Shown: positions 35,400 through 44,500, numbered from the stretch's first letter. The stretch: 64,000 nt of DNA from G965216905 sp965216905 (GCA_965216905.1 OZ244213.1:2914001-2978000), one strand, 5' to 3'. Made by a program: numbers and translations. Notes: generated by a model from the letters alone, not told the origin.

Positions 35400-36391
35400 A
35401 CCGAATCGAGCGCCCTCCGGGCACCGGCCGTGATGCCCGAGCCGAAGCCGCCGCCTTGCTGCCGGCCGGGCACGCTGCGCGGGTCCTCGAGCCGTCACCG
35501 CCGGCGAACACCGATCCGGCGTGGATGGCCGACGACCCCACCGATCGGGGCCAGGAAGACGGGGTTGTCGTGTCACCCGTGTCCGACGGAGATGTCGCAT
35601 GGTCGACGCTGGCAGCTGGTTCTCCGGCCATCGCCGAGTTCGCCCGAGATCATTGGTTGGGTCCTCATCCTCGATTGCGACCAACCACCGACGCCTACCA
35701 CGTCGCCCGGCGCGGGCTCCATCAGGTCGCATTCTTCGCCATCGCACCCCGGCGCTTCGAAGCGACCGGGAAGCTGGGTCTGCGCTACACCCACGGCGGC
35801 TTCGGAACGCCGTTCTTCGGTCAGGACGAGCAGATCCGGGTGGACGGATCCGATCTCGTCCTTCAGCAGTCCGGAAGGTTGCGGTCGGCGCCACTGACGT
35901 CGGTCCGGCAGGCTTGTGAGTTCTTGGGGATCACGTATCGGCCGGAGTGGTTCCAGGACTTCCACGACCCGCTCGATCCGGTCGATCCGGACCGGATCTG
36001 GGACTTCGACGCACGTGCCTTGGAAGCGATCGCGGCCTGGTTCGGTTTCTCCACCGCGGTGCTCGAGGAGCTCCGCCGCACCGATCGGGCGGAGCGGATC
36101 GGTCGGGTCCAGCTTTGGCCGGAGCACTTCGACGCGGCCGTCGAACTCGGCGATCCCGACCGGGGTCAGCGGGCCGGCTATGGAGCATCGCCGGGCGACG
36201 AGTCGCACTCCCAGCCATATCTGTACGTGGCGCCGTGGGATGACGTCGATGAATCCGATCCCTTCTGGAATGCAAGGTCGTTTCGCGGAGCGCTGCTCCC
36301 GTATCAGCATCTGCTCGACGCCGAAGACCAGTTCGGCGAGGCGCTTCGCTTCTTCCGGAACGGCCACCGAGCACTCACGGGCTTGCAATGA
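35396..36391 (+). CDS. Uncharacterised 331-residue protein
   Basis: I do not recognise this protein. It is soluble, with a low-complexity first 60 residues (RPPGTGRDARAEAAALLPAG) and a folded region rich in aromatic residues. Memorable stretches are RRFEATGKLGLRYTHGGFGTP, FFGQDEQIRVDGSDLVLQQ, YRPEWFQDFHDPLDP, RVQLWPEHFDAAVELG, QPYLYVAPWDDVDESDPFW and LLDAEDQFGEALRFF. Several His, Asp and Glu lie near tryptophans, which might suit metal or small-ligand binding. The ATG overlaps the DoxX stop and the stop overlaps the start of the Crp/Fnr gene, so translation is coupled on both sides. Confidence 0.8.
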   Translation: MNRIERPPGTGRDARAEAAALLPAGHAARVLEPSPPANTDPAWMADDPTDRGQEDGVVVSPVSDGDVAWSTLAAGSPAIAEFARDHWLGPHPRLRPTTDAYHVARRGLHQVAFFAIAPRRFEATGKLGLRYTHGGFGTPFFGQDEQIRVDGSDLVLQQSGRLRSAPLTSVRQACEFLGITYRPEWFQDFHDPLDPVDPDRIWDFDARALEAIAAWFGFSTAVLEELRRTDRAERIGRVQLWPEHFDAAVELGDPDRGQRAGYGASPGDESHSQPYLYVAPWDDVDESDPFWNARSFRGALLPYQHLLDAEDQFGEALRFFRNGHRALTGLQ

Positions 36392-37107
36392 GACCGGGCC
36401 GTACCCCGCCGAGGACGCATGAGGACCTGGCGGACCAGCAGCACCTGGCTTGGATCGCCCGATCATTCGGTCGGGCGGACTATCTCCCACTGTCGCCGTC
36501 GGACGTCCAGGCGATCGCAACCGTCGGCGAGCCGATCAGCAAATACCCGGGGACCCATCTGTTTCGACAGGAGGAGGAAGCCGATTCCGCCTACCTGGTC
36601 GAACGGGGAGAAGTGGATCTCTACCGGGTCTCCCACGGCCGCCGACGGGTGGTCGCCAGGGTGGGTGCCGGTTCGGTGCTCGGTGACATCGCGATGTTCG
36701 GTCGAGGTCGGTACATCTCGTCGGCCCAGGCGGTTGGACGGGTTTCGGCCTTTCGCTTCGACCGGGACCGCCTGCTTCCGCAGCTCGCCGCCCATCCGGC
36801 GATCTGCATGCGGTGGCTGGTCGCCGGGTTGCGACAACTCGAGGAGACCCAGCGGCGGGTTCTCCACCTGATGCGGAAGACGGTGCTCGCCCAGGTGGCC
36901 GACCTGCTGTTGGAAGAGAGCCGCGGAACGGGGGCAGTGGAACTGTCTCAGGCGGTGATCGGCACGCTGCTCGGAGCGAGCCGCCAGTCTGTCAACGAGG
37001 CGGTCGCCAGATTGCGCGAGCTGGGCGCCGTCAGGACGGGATATCGGCGGATCGAGATCGTCGACGTCGACGTCTTGGCGGCGGTGGCTGCCGAACAGCG
37101 AGTGTGA
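36388..37107 (+). CDS. Crp/Fnr-family transcription regulator
   Basis: A 239-residue regulator with a cyclic-nucleotide-type sensor barrel (about 35-150: GTHLFRQEEEADSAYLVERG, VDLYRVSHGRRRVVARVGAG, SVLGDIAMFG) and a C-terminal winged helix (about 165-235) whose recognition helix includes GTLLGASRQSVNEAVARLREL. There is no N-terminal cysteine cluster, so it is not an Fe-S Fnr; ligand unknown. It starts at ATG 36388 inside the stop of the unknown protein. The glp operon begins 50 nt downstream with its own promoter, so control of glpABC, of the upstream redox genes, or both is plausible. Confidence 0.88.
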   Translation: MRPGRTPPRTHEDLADQQHLAWIARSFGRADYLPLSPSDVQAIATVGEPISKYPGTHLFRQEEEADSAYLVERGEVDLYRVSHGRRRVVARVGAGSVLGDIAMFGRGRYISSAQAVGRVSAFRFDRDRLLPQLAAHPAICMRWLVAGLRQLEETQRRVLHLMRKTVLAQVADLLLEESRGTGAVELSQAVIGTLLGASRQSVNEAVARLRELGAVRTGYRRIEIVDVDVLAAVAAEQRV

Positions 37108-37145
37108 GCCGGTCGGCGCAACGAGCGCACCGCCCCGGAGCGGAG

Positions 37146-37157
37146 TAGCCTCGACGC
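37146..37157 (+). promoter_or_regulatory. Leaderless-type promoter -10 for glpABC
   Basis: TAGCCT (37146-37151) stands exactly 6 nt before the ATG of glpA, the spacing of leaderless actinobacterial promoters, and there is no ribosome binding site. The same hexamer precedes the ribE start. No convincing -35 is visible. Confidence 0.45.
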
Positions 37158-38765
37158 ATGCGCACCATCAACACCGGCGTCCTCGTGATCGGTGGTGGCG
37201 CAACCGGCACCGGCGTCCTTCGCGACCTGGCCATGCGGGGGTTCGACGCATTGCTCGTCGAGCAACGGGATCTGAGCCACGGGACCACCGGCCGTTATCA
37301 CGGGCTCCTCCATTCGGGAGCGAGATACGCGGTGAAGGATCCGCTGGCGGCGGTCGAGTGCATCGAGGAGAACCGCATTCTTCGGCGGATCATGCCGCAT
37401 TGCCTCGAGGACACCGGTGGGTACTTCGTGCTGACGCCGTGGGACGACCCCGACTATGTCGATCGGTTCATGGACGGATGTCGCACTGCGGGGATTCCCT
37501 GCGATGAGGTTCCGGTGTCGGAGATGCTCGCCGCCGAGCCGTACCTCAATCCGGACATCGAACGCTGTTTTCGGGTCCCGGACGGTTCGGCCGACTCGTT
37601 CTTGACCAGCGAGTCGGTGGTGGCATCTGCCCGAGAGTATGGAGCCGACCTGCTCACCTATCACCGGGTCGACAACCTGGTCCGGGTTGGCGATCGAGTG
37701 GTCGGAGTTCGGTGTCACGACCTGGCAACCGGCGAAGACGTCGAAATCTCCGCCGACCTGGTCGTGAATGCCTCGGGAGCATGGGCTGGACGGATCGCAT
37801 CCACCGCCGACGTGCATTTCGAGGTGCTCGCCGGGAAGGGAACGATGCTGGCGTTCAACCACCGGGTGGTGAACACGGTGGTCAATCGCTGCAAGATGCC
37901 GGCGGATGGAGACATCCTCGTGCCCATTCACACGGTCTCGGTCATCGGCACCACCGACGAGCGGGTCGAGGATCCCGAGCGGTTCACGATCGAGCCGTGG
38001 GAGGTCCGGCTCATGCTCGAAGAAGCGGAGAAGCTCGTCCCCGGGATTCGCGACGTTCGAGTGTTGCGGGCGTGGGCGGGCGTTCGACCCCTCTATCAGG
38101 AGGAGAGCACCGAAGACACCAGGGACGTCACCCGCGCATACGCGCTGCTGGATCACGCGGTCAGGGACGGGGTCGAGGGCTTCATCACGATCACGGGCGG
38201 GAAGTGGACGACTTTTCGACAGATGGCCGAGGTGTGCGTCGACAAGGTTTGCGAGAAGCTGGACGTCGACCGGGCGTGTACCACCCATCTCGAAGCGTTG
38301 CCCGACAGTCGGACGGACACCCGTTATCACGCGCTGGGACGCCGACTCGCCGAGGTGGAGGCCGAAGCGTCGTACGGCGATCTCATCTGTGAGTGCGAAC
38401 TGGCAACTCGATCGATGGTTGTCGACTCGATCACCAACGGAGAGGCCAAGACGATCGATGACGTTCGCCGCGATGTCAGGTTGGGGATGGGACCGTGTCA
38501 AGGCGGCTGGTGCACCGCCCGGGTGGCGGGACTGCTCCACGAGATTCGCGCTCCCGACGTCGAAGAGACCAATGTGGCCCTTCGAGACTTCCTCCAGGAG
38601 CGCTGGAAGGGGCTGATGCCCATCCTCTGGGGCTCCCAGCTCCGCCAGGAGCGGCTCGATGAGCTGATCCATCTGAGCACCCTCAACGTGGACAGCCTCC
38701 CGGGACCCGAGTCGTCCTCACTGGCACCGGTGATGTACGAGGCGGACGTCGGGGATCGCCGATGA
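37158..38765 (+). CDS. glpA: Anaerobic-type glycerol-3-phosphate dehydrogenase subunit A
   Basis: GlpA is the FAD subunit of the GlpABC enzyme, which oxidises glycerol 3-phosphate to dihydroxyacetone phosphate and passes electrons to quinone. The 535-residue protein has the FAD motif TGVLVIGGGATGTGVLRDLA, DLSHGTTGRYHGLLHSGARY, and TGGKWTTFRQMAE. After the DAO domain (to about 390) comes a BFD-like [2Fe-2S] segment with cysteines in DLICECELATRSM and MGPCQGGWCTAR, which marks the GlpA type and is absent from GlpD. The stop overlaps the glpB start. The upstream Crp/Fnr gene is a candidate regulator. Confidence 0.94.
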   Translation: MRTINTGVLVIGGGATGTGVLRDLAMRGFDALLVEQRDLSHGTTGRYHGLLHSGARYAVKDPLAAVECIEENRILRRIMPHCLEDTGGYFVLTPWDDPDYVDRFMDGCRTAGIPCDEVPVSEMLAAEPYLNPDIERCFRVPDGSADSFLTSESVVASAREYGADLLTYHRVDNLVRVGDRVVGVRCHDLATGEDVEISADLVVNASGAWAGRIASTADVHFEVLAGKGTMLAFNHRVVNTVVNRCKMPADGDILVPIHTVSVIGTTDERVEDPERFTIEPWEVRLMLEEAEKLVPGIRDVRVLRAWAGVRPLYQEESTEDTRDVTRAYALLDHAVRDGVEGFITITGGKWTTFRQMAEVCVDKVCEKLDVDRACTTHLEALPDSRTDTRYHALGRRLAEVEAEASYGDLICECELATRSMVVDSITNGEAKTIDDVRRDVRLGMGPCQGGWCTARVAGLLHEIRAPDVEETNVALRDFLQERWKGLMPILWGSQLRQERLDELIHLSTLNVDSLPGPESSSLAPVMYEADVGDRR

Positions 38766-40036
38766 GTCGTGTCGTGGTCATCGGAGCCGGTCCGGCCGGG
38801 CTCATGGCCGCCCTCACGGCGGCTCGGGGAGGAGTGGAGGTCCGGGTCATCGCCAAGGGGTGGGGAAGCCTGTACTGGCACGCCGGGTGTATCGACGTGC
38901 TGGCGACCGACCCGTCCGGGGCCACTGGTCGGGAGAGCCCCGGCGAAGCTCTCCACGCCTTGATCGCCGATCGGCCCGAGCATCCATACGCCAAGGTCGG
39001 CGGAGAGGGTGTCGCGGCGGCGTTGTCCGATCTTGCCGAGGTCTGCGCGGCCGCCGGGTATCCACTCCGTGGATCGCTGGAGGCCAACGTGGTAGTTCCC
39101 ACGGCGGTCGGAGGGGTTCGTCCAACCTGCCTGGTACCCGAGACGATGGTGGCCGGTGTCATGCAGGGCGGCGAACAGGCCCTCATCGTCGGGTTTCGGT
39201 CCTACGCCGATCTCACGCCTGAGCTCGTGTGCGACAACCTCTCCACTCGGGGAATCAATGCCCGCCCGGTGACACTCGACGTGGCATCCCTCGGCCGCCG
39301 GAAGTTCGTCACCGCTCCCGTGCTGGCCGGTGCGTTCGAGAGTGAAGCATTCCGGTCGGAGGTGATCGCCTTGCTCCGCCCGAAGATCGGCCGGGCGGAG
39401 CGAGTCGGCTTTCCTGCCGTGCTGGGTCTCCAACAAGCGACGGCCGTGGTCGAGGACCTGCGTACCCGGCTCGGTGTCGATGTGTTCGAGATCCCCGGCG
39501 TCCCCCCATCCGTGCCCGGAATGCGCCTCCATCAGGTGTTGACCGCAGCCATCCGGGCTGCGGGTGGGAGGGTGAACGAGGGAATGGAGGCCCTCGGCGT
39601 CACGTGGGACGGCGACCGCGTGTCCTCGGTCCGCACGGAGTCGGCCGGGCACGATCATCATGTGCGCGGTGACATCTTCATCCTCGCCACCGGGGGCATT
39701 CTCGGCGGTGGGATCGTCGGGGACGAGAGCGGTGAGCTTCGGGAAGTGGTGATGGATCTGGCCGTCGATGGGCCGGATGATCGCTCGGAGTGGCTCCGTC
39801 GGTCTTTCACCGATCCGCAGGGGCACCCGGTCTACCGTTGCGGTGTCGGAGTGGATGCAGGTTTTCGCCCGCAGCGGACGGATGGCAGCAGGCCGGAGAA
39901 TGTGTTCGTGGCAGGCAATCTGATCGGTGGGACGGATCCGATTCGGGATCGAGCGGTCGACGGAATCGCAATTGCGACCGGCCGGGCCGTTGGTTTGGCG
40001 GCGCTCGAAGCCGTCGCCGGAGGAGTGCGATCGTGA
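38762..40036 (+). CDS. glpB: Anaerobic-type glycerol-3-phosphate dehydrogenase subunit B
   Basis: The 424-residue flavoprotein has an FAD-binding start (VVVIGAGPAGLMAALTAARGG), the GlpB-typical WGSLYWHAGCIDVL segment, and a C-terminal FAD region with GVGVDAGFRPQRTDG followed by NVFVAGNLIGG and GIAIATGRAVGLAALEA. GlpB bridges electron flow between GlpA and the Fe-S subunit GlpC. It starts at ATG 38762 inside the glpA stop and ends in the glpC start, so the three subunits are made together. Length matches E. coli GlpB (about 419 residues). Confidence 0.92.
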   Translation: MSRVVVIGAGPAGLMAALTAARGGVEVRVIAKGWGSLYWHAGCIDVLATDPSGATGRESPGEALHALIADRPEHPYAKVGGEGVAAALSDLAEVCAAAGYPLRGSLEANVVVPTAVGGVRPTCLVPETMVAGVMQGGEQALIVGFRSYADLTPELVCDNLSTRGINARPVTLDVASLGRRKFVTAPVLAGAFESEAFRSEVIALLRPKIGRAERVGFPAVLGLQQATAVVEDLRTRLGVDVFEIPGVPPSVPGMRLHQVLTAAIRAAGGRVNEGMEALGVTWDGDRVSSVRTESAGHDHHVRGDIFILATGGILGGGIVGDESGELREVVMDLAVDGPDDRSEWLRRSFTDPQGHPVYRCGVGVDAGFRPQRTDGSRPENVFVAGNLIGGTDPIRDRAVDGIAIATGRAVGLAALEAVAGGVRS

Positions 40037-41313
40037 ACCTTGCAGCTACCCACGCGCTGCCGCCCGAGGCCACGCTCGACTTCTGCATCAAATGCAACAT
40101 CTGCGTGACCGCCTGCCCGGTGGCAGCCGTCACCGACAAATTCCCGGGACCGAAGTACGAAGGACCCCAGGCCGCCCGGTTCCGCCACGCCGATCAGGAT
40201 GTGCCCGACCGTTCGGTGGACTACTGCTCGGGCTGCCGGGTCTGCAACATGGTCTGTCCGACCGGCGTCCGGATCGCCGAGATCAACGCCCGGGCGAGGG
40301 CCCGAATGGTCGAGGCCGGCCTCATCGACAACCGCGATCGAGTCCGCAACAACCTGCTCGCTCGACCGGCCACGTTGGCCCGACTGGGCGGTCCTTTCGG
40401 ACCGATCATCAACCGAGCCTTCTCCAATGAGCTCACTCGAAGTCTCACCGAACGTCTGGTCGGTATCCACCGCTCGGCACCGCTCCCGAAGTGGGCCGGC
40501 CAGCGTTTCAGCCGATGGTTCGAGGGTCGCGCCACGCCAACCGAACACCCCCGTGGCCGGGTTGCCTTCTTCACCGGCTGCTCCGCCGAGCACTACGAGT
40601 CCCGGGTGGCGGCCGCGGCGGTCCAGGTGTTGGAGGCTCTCGGGTTCGAAGTCGTCATACCAGAGCAAGGATGCTGCGGCCTGCCGCTGCTCTCGAACGG
40701 CGAGTTCGATACGGCACGGAGCTATCACGACGCCAACGTCGCCACGCTGATCGGACTCGTTCGACAGGGTGTCCCGATCGTGGGCACGTCCACCTCTTGC
40801 ACGCTCACGCTCAAAGAAGAGGCGCCGGAGTTGCTCGACTCATATGGCGACGATCACCGGGCGGTCGCAGCCAACACGTACGACATTCACGAGTTCCTGG
40901 CAGAGTTGGTCGAGATCGAGCCCGAGGCCTTCGACGACCTGCGCCCCGTCGACCTCGAACTCATCTACCACCCGCCGTGCCAGTACCGGGCGCATCGCGT
41001 CGGCCTTCCCGCGCTGGACGTGATGCAACGGATCCCCTCCCTGTCGATCATCGAGTCCGGAGCGGCCTGTTGCGGCATCGCCGGCACGTACGGATACAAG
41101 GCGGAGAAGTACGAGATCGCGATGCTGGTCGGGGAGCCGCTGTTCCGACGGGTGCGTGACGTCGGTGGCCCGGTCGCAGTCTGTGACTCGGAGACCTGTC
41201 GGTGGCAGATCGAGCACGCCACCGGGGTTCCGTCGATCCATCCCATCGAGTTGTTGGCGGTCAGCCTGGGAATCGACGCGAGCGGTCCCCTGGCCGACGC
41301 CTTGAGCATGTGA
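40033..41313 (+). CDS. glpC: Anaerobic-type glycerol-3-phosphate dehydrogenase subunit C
   Basis: GlpC carries iron-sulfur clusters and anchors the GlpABC complex to the membrane quinone pool. The 426-residue protein has two ferredoxin motifs, CIKCNICVTACPV and CSGCRVCNMVCPTGV, and two CCG domains (GCCGLPLLSNGEFD near 215 and ACCGIAGTYGYKAEKY near 350), as in heterodisulfide reductase subunit D. GTG 40033 overlaps the glpB stop; the longer open frame from 39790 runs inside glpB and is not used. A strong hairpin follows. Confidence 0.94.
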   Translation: MNLAATHALPPEATLDFCIKCNICVTACPVAAVTDKFPGPKYEGPQAARFRHADQDVPDRSVDYCSGCRVCNMVCPTGVRIAEINARARARMVEAGLIDNRDRVRNNLLARPATLARLGGPFGPIINRAFSNELTRSLTERLVGIHRSAPLPKWAGQRFSRWFEGRATPTEHPRGRVAFFTGCSAEHYESRVAAAAVQVLEALGFEVVIPEQGCCGLPLLSNGEFDTARSYHDANVATLIGLVRQGVPIVGTSTSCTLTLKEEAPELLDSYGDDHRAVAANTYDIHEFLAELVEIEPEAFDDLRPVDLELIYHPPCQYRAHRVGLPALDVMQRIPSLSIIESGAACCGIAGTYGYKAEKYEIAMLVGEPLFRRVRDVGGPVAVCDSETCRWQIEHATGVPSIHPIELLAVSLGIDASGPLADALSM

Positions 41314-41314
41314 G

Positions 41315-41354
41315 CGACCGGCCCACCGGGTCGCCGACACTGGTGGGCCGGTCG
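41315..41354. terminator. Hairpin between convergent glpC and ABC transporter genes
   Basis: CGACCGGCCCACC (41315-41327) and GGTGGGCCGGTCG (41342-41354) form a perfect 13-bp stem with a 14-nt loop in the 57-nt gap. No U-tract follows on either strand. As it separates convergent operons it probably terminates both, in the U-less style common in GC-rich actinobacteria. Confidence 0.6.
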
Positions 41355-41370
41355 GCGGGTCACCTGCCCA

Positions 41371-42165
41371 TCAGAAGGGTTTGCGCTCCTCGGGCGTGGG
41401 TTCACGTGCCCCGGTCATGATGGCCACCGCGTCGGACATCGTATGGGTCTCGGGGGACACGACCGCAGCCCTTCGCCCGAGTCGGTGAATGTGGATCCGG
41501 TCGGAGATCTCGAACACATGCGGCATGTTGTGACTGATCAGAATGATCGGCAGACCACGGTCGCGAACATCCTTGATCAGCTCCAGGACCCGACGGGACT
41601 CCTTCACGCCCAGAGCCGCCGTCGGCTCGTCCATGATCACCACCTTGGTGGCGAAGGCGGCCGCCCGCGCCACTGCCACCCCCTGGCGCTGCCCACCCGA
41701 GAGGGTTTCCACGGCCTGTCCGATGTCCTGGATGGTCAGCAGCCCGAGTTCGCCGAGCTGTTGGCGTGCATGGTCCTGCATGGCGGCTCGGTCGAGCAGC
41801 CGGAACACCGAGCCCAGGACTCCGGGCTTCCTCCGTTCCCGCCCCAAGTACATGTTCTGGGCGATGTCCAGGCCGGGGGCGACCGCCAGGTTCTGGTACA
41901 CGGTTTCGATACCGCGGGCCCGGGCATCCAGTGGGCTCTTGAACTCAACCGGCTCTCCGTCGAGCAGGATCACGCCGTTGTCTGGGGTGTAGGCGCCACA
42001 CAGGCATTTGATCAGCGATGACTTGCCGGCCCCGTTGTCACCGATCACCGCCAGGATCTCGCCGGGAAGAAGCTCGAAATCTGCATTCTCGATGGCGGTC
42101 ACATGCCCAAACCGCTTGGTCAGACCACGGGCCTCGAGAACGGGGGTCACGGTTGTCGTCGTCAC
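41371..42165 (-). CDS. Sugar ABC transporter ATP-binding protein (single-domain, FrcA-like)
   Basis: The ATPase drives sugar uptake through the permease encoded next to it. The 264-residue protein has Walker A (GDNGAGKSSLIKCL), Q-loop (VYQNLAVAPGLDIAQNMYLG), signature LSGGQRQGVAVARA, Walker B (VVIMDEPTAAL) and the H-loop ILISHNMPHVFE. Carbohydrate type-2 ATPases such as RbsA or XylG have two such domains; this one has a single domain, like FrcA. GTG 42165 starts the gene and overlaps the permease stop. It is the last gene of the minus-strand sugar operon. Confidence 0.9.
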   Translation of the reverse strand: MTTTTVTPVLEARGLTKRFGHVTAIENADFELLPGEILAVIGDNGAGKSSLIKCLCGAYTPDNGVILLDGEPVEFKSPLDARARGIETVYQNLAVAPGLDIAQNMYLGRERRKPGVLGSVFRLLDRAAMQDHARQQLGELGLLTIQDIGQAVETLSGGQRQGVAVARAAAFATKVVIMDEPTAALGVKESRRVLELIKDVRDRGLPIILISHNMPHVFEISDRIHIHRLGRRAAVVSPETHTMSDAVAIMTGAREPTPEERKPF

Positions 42166-43295
42166 GTCGCCACCTTCCTGATCCACTGGTCGAGTCCGAC
42201 TGCCACGAGCACGAGGACGCCGACCGCGAAGACCCTCCACAGGGGTTCGAATCCGAGTTGAGAGAGACCGCTGTCGAAGACACCGACGATGAGTGCCCCG
42301 ATGAGGGTTCCCACCACGCGTCCGCGACCGCCGAACAGGCTCGTGCCGCCGATGACCACCGCAGTGATGCTCTCCAGATTGGCGTTCACGATCGGGATCG
42401 GGCTCACGGCACCGATCCGGCCGATCCACAACCATCCGGCGATGCCACACAGGACGCCCGCTACGGCGTACACCGACAGCAGCACCCGGTTGGTGCGGAT
42501 ACCGACGAGACGGGCGGTTTCCGGCTCGTCCCCGGTTGCGTACACGTGTTCACCCCACGCAGTCCGTTGCAGCACGTACATGAAGAACCCGTACAGGACC
42601 AGCATGAAGAACGCCCCGTAGGTGATTCGGAATCCGGAGACCGGTTCCCACACGTTCCCGAACCACAGGAGGTTGTTGGCCTCGGTGATCACATCGGCGT
42701 TTCGAATCGTGGCATTGTCGGAGAACCACTGTGCCAGGGCGCTGAAGACGCTCAAGGTGCCGAGCGTCGCGATGAACGGTGGAAGTTTGAGACGGGTGAT
42801 CAGAAGCCCATTGCCGACGCCACAGGCGAGGCCGAGGGCGATGCCCAAGAGGAGTCCCAGCCACGGATTCCACCCCCACGTCACCGCCAGTTTCCCCATC
42901 GTCACCGAGCTGAAGAGCGTGATCGCTCCAACGGACAAGTCGATGCCCGCCGTCAAGATCACCAGGGTCTGGGCGATTCCCAGCGTCCCGATGATCATGA
43001 CCTGGGCGAGAATCGTCGAGACGTTGGTGGCCGTCAAGAAGCGGTCACCAACGATGCTGAAGAAGACGAAGGCCAGCAGCAGCACGGCCGATGGGCTCGC
43101 CAGTGGCCGGCTGTGCAGGAAACGCTGCAGCCGGTCGGTGGCAGACCGCCCTTGGTCGAAAACCGCGAAGTCGCCCCCGGCAGATCCGGCGACTCCCTCC
43201 GCCTCGGCCAACTGGTCGGTCGAGGTCTTGTTGGTGGGTTCGGTTCTGGATTCGTCCGTCATCTCTGCTCGCTTCCGTCGATTCCAGGTCGCCAT
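42162..43295 (-). CDS. Sugar ABC transporter permease (RbsC/XylH/FrcC family)
   Basis: The 377-residue membrane protein has a hydrophilic N-terminus of about 65 residues followed by 8-10 helices. The family signature LVILTAGIDLSVGAITLFSS lies in the first third, and ITAVVIGGTSLFGGRGRVVGT, the EAA-like loop, near the C-terminus. It pairs with the single-domain ATPase and the lipoprotein binding protein. ATG 43295 gives the longest form; ATG 43262 (MTDESRTEP) has a somewhat better purine-rich sequence upstream and is an equal candidate. A GC-rich hairpin separates it from the binding-protein gene. Confidence 0.9.
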   Translation of the reverse strand: MATWNRRKRAEMTDESRTEPTNKTSTDQLAEAEGVAGSAGGDFAVFDQGRSATDRLQRFLHSRPLASPSAVLLLAFVFFSIVGDRFLTATNVSTILAQVMIIGTLGIAQTLVILTAGIDLSVGAITLFSSVTMGKLAVTWGWNPWLGLLLGIALGLACGVGNGLLITRLKLPPFIATLGTLSVFSALAQWFSDNATIRNADVITEANNLLWFGNVWEPVSGFRITYGAFFMLVLYGFFMYVLQRTAWGEHVYATGDEPETARLVGIRTNRVLLSVYAVAGVLCGIAGWLWIGRIGAVSPIPIVNANLESITAVVIGGTSLFGGRGRVVGTLIGALIVGVFDSGLSQLGFEPLWRVFAVGVLVLVAVGLDQWIRKVAT

Positions 43296-43300
43296 CCGGG

Positions 43301-43330
43301 ATGGGTGGGCATGGGCCGGTGCCCACCCAT
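43301..43330 (-). other. Intercistronic hairpin between binding-protein and permease genes
   Basis: ATGGGTGGGCA (43301-43311) and TGCCCACCCAT (43320-43330) form a perfect 11-bp stem with an 8-nt loop. No U-tract follows on the minus strand. It stands just after the binding-protein gene, where hairpins in other transporter operons block 3' decay and let the binding protein be made in excess over the membrane parts. Partial termination is the alternative. Confidence 0.65.
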
Positions 43331-43357
43331 CGGTCGACTACGCGGTCGCTAGGACGA

Positions 43358-44434
43358 TCAACCCCAGCAGTTGTCCAGACCCCACTCGCTCGTCTGCGAC
43401 TCCACCCCATCCACCGGACCGTCCGTGATCAGCTCCACGCCGGTGTTGAAGAACTCGAGACCCTCGGTGTTCGGAGGGATCTCACCGGTCGCGATCGCCT
43501 CGACCCCCAACGATGCCATCAGGAGCGGGAACTGCATCGAGGTGGCCCCGATGTTGCCATCGGCGACATCGCTCACACCCGTGCACGATCCGTCGACGGA
43601 CACGATGAGGGCTTCGAGCCCGGCCGCATCGAGCGCCAACTTGGCACCCGCCGCCGCCGGTTCGTTGAGGGTGTAGACCACGTTGATGTCGGGATCGAGG
43701 GCGATCAACCGTTCCATGGCGCTACGGCCACCCTCTTCGTTGCCGTCGGTGATGTCCTGGCCGACGATCCTCGCATCGGTCTCGTCGCCCCACTGGTCGG
43801 GGTCTCCGATGTCGATGCCGAAGCCGGTGAGGAAGCCCTGATTTCGAAGGACTCCAACCGTGGGCTGGCTCTCGTTGATGTTGAGGAGTGCCACCTTGGC
43901 GTTGTCGGCGTCGCCGATGGTCGCCGCCGCCCACTGCCCGATCAGCTCGCCGGCTCGGAAGTTGTCGGTCGCAAAGGTCGCGTCGGCGGCATCGATTGGA
44001 TCGAGGGGAGTGTCGAGTGCGATTGCCACCAGGCCGGCTTCGCGTGCCTTCTCCACCGTCGGGACGATGGCCACCGTGTCGGCGGGGGTGATCATGAACC
44101 CTGCCGCGCCGGCGGTGATCAGATCCTCGATGGCGGCGACCTGGGAGGCGTTGTCCTCGTCACCCTCGCCGGCGAAGGTGCGGAGCTCCACACCCATCTC
44201 GGACGCCTTGGCTTCGGCACCCTCGCGCATCTTCACGAAGAAGGGGTTCGTCTCGTTCTTGGTGATGAGGCCGACGATGGTGCCGTCACCACCGGCGGCG
44301 GCTCCGTCATCTCCGGCGGCTTCCTCACCCGCATCGGCGGCATCGGTGGTCGACGAATCATCACCGCCGCACGCTGTCATTCCGAGGGTCAGCGCCGCAA
44401 TCAGCAACCCCAACCACAACCAACGTCGTGTCAT
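43358..44434 (-). CDS. Sugar ABC transporter substrate-binding lipoprotein
   Basis: The 358-residue protein starts with a lipoprotein signal (MTRRWLWLGLLIAALTLGMTAC, lipobox MTAC), followed by a Gly/Ala/Asp-rich linker and a type 1 periplasmic-binding fold (about 50-358). Typical stretches are IVGLITKNETNPFFVKMREG, MITPADTVAIVPTVEKA and VVYTLNEPAAAGAKLALDAA, as in ribose, xylose and fructose binders. GAGGAG precedes the ATG. A promoter overlapping the end of the kinase gene (44501-44530) lets it be expressed independently. The sugar is not readable from the sequence; the kinase, 3-epimerase and ROK regulator suggest a pentose, ketose or polyol. Confidence 0.92.
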   Translation of the reverse strand: MTRRWLWLGLLIAALTLGMTACGGDDSSTTDAADAGEEAAGDDGAAAGGDGTIVGLITKNETNPFFVKMREGAEAKASEMGVELRTFAGEGDEDNASQVAAIEDLITAGAAGFMITPADTVAIVPTVEKAREAGLVAIALDTPLDPIDAADATFATDNFRAGELIGQWAAATIGDADNAKVALLNINESQPTVGVLRNQGFLTGFGIDIGDPDQWGDETDARIVGQDITDGNEEGGRSAMERLIALDPDINVVYTLNEPAAAGAKLALDAAGLEALIVSVDGSCTGVSDVADGNIGATSMQFPLLMASLGVEAIATGEIPPNTEGLEFFNTGVELITDGPVDGVESQTSEWGLDNCWG

Positions 44435-44500
44435 CGGACTCTCCTCCACCTCAGGGAGCGTCAAGCCGGGATCCGCGCTGAGCGCTCCACGCTTATGTGT

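Noticed and set aside
42230..42260. GTTCGAATCC resembling a tRNA T-loop
   Set aside because: The flanking bases do not pair as a T-stem and the site lies inside the permease gene, where it encodes conserved protein sequence.
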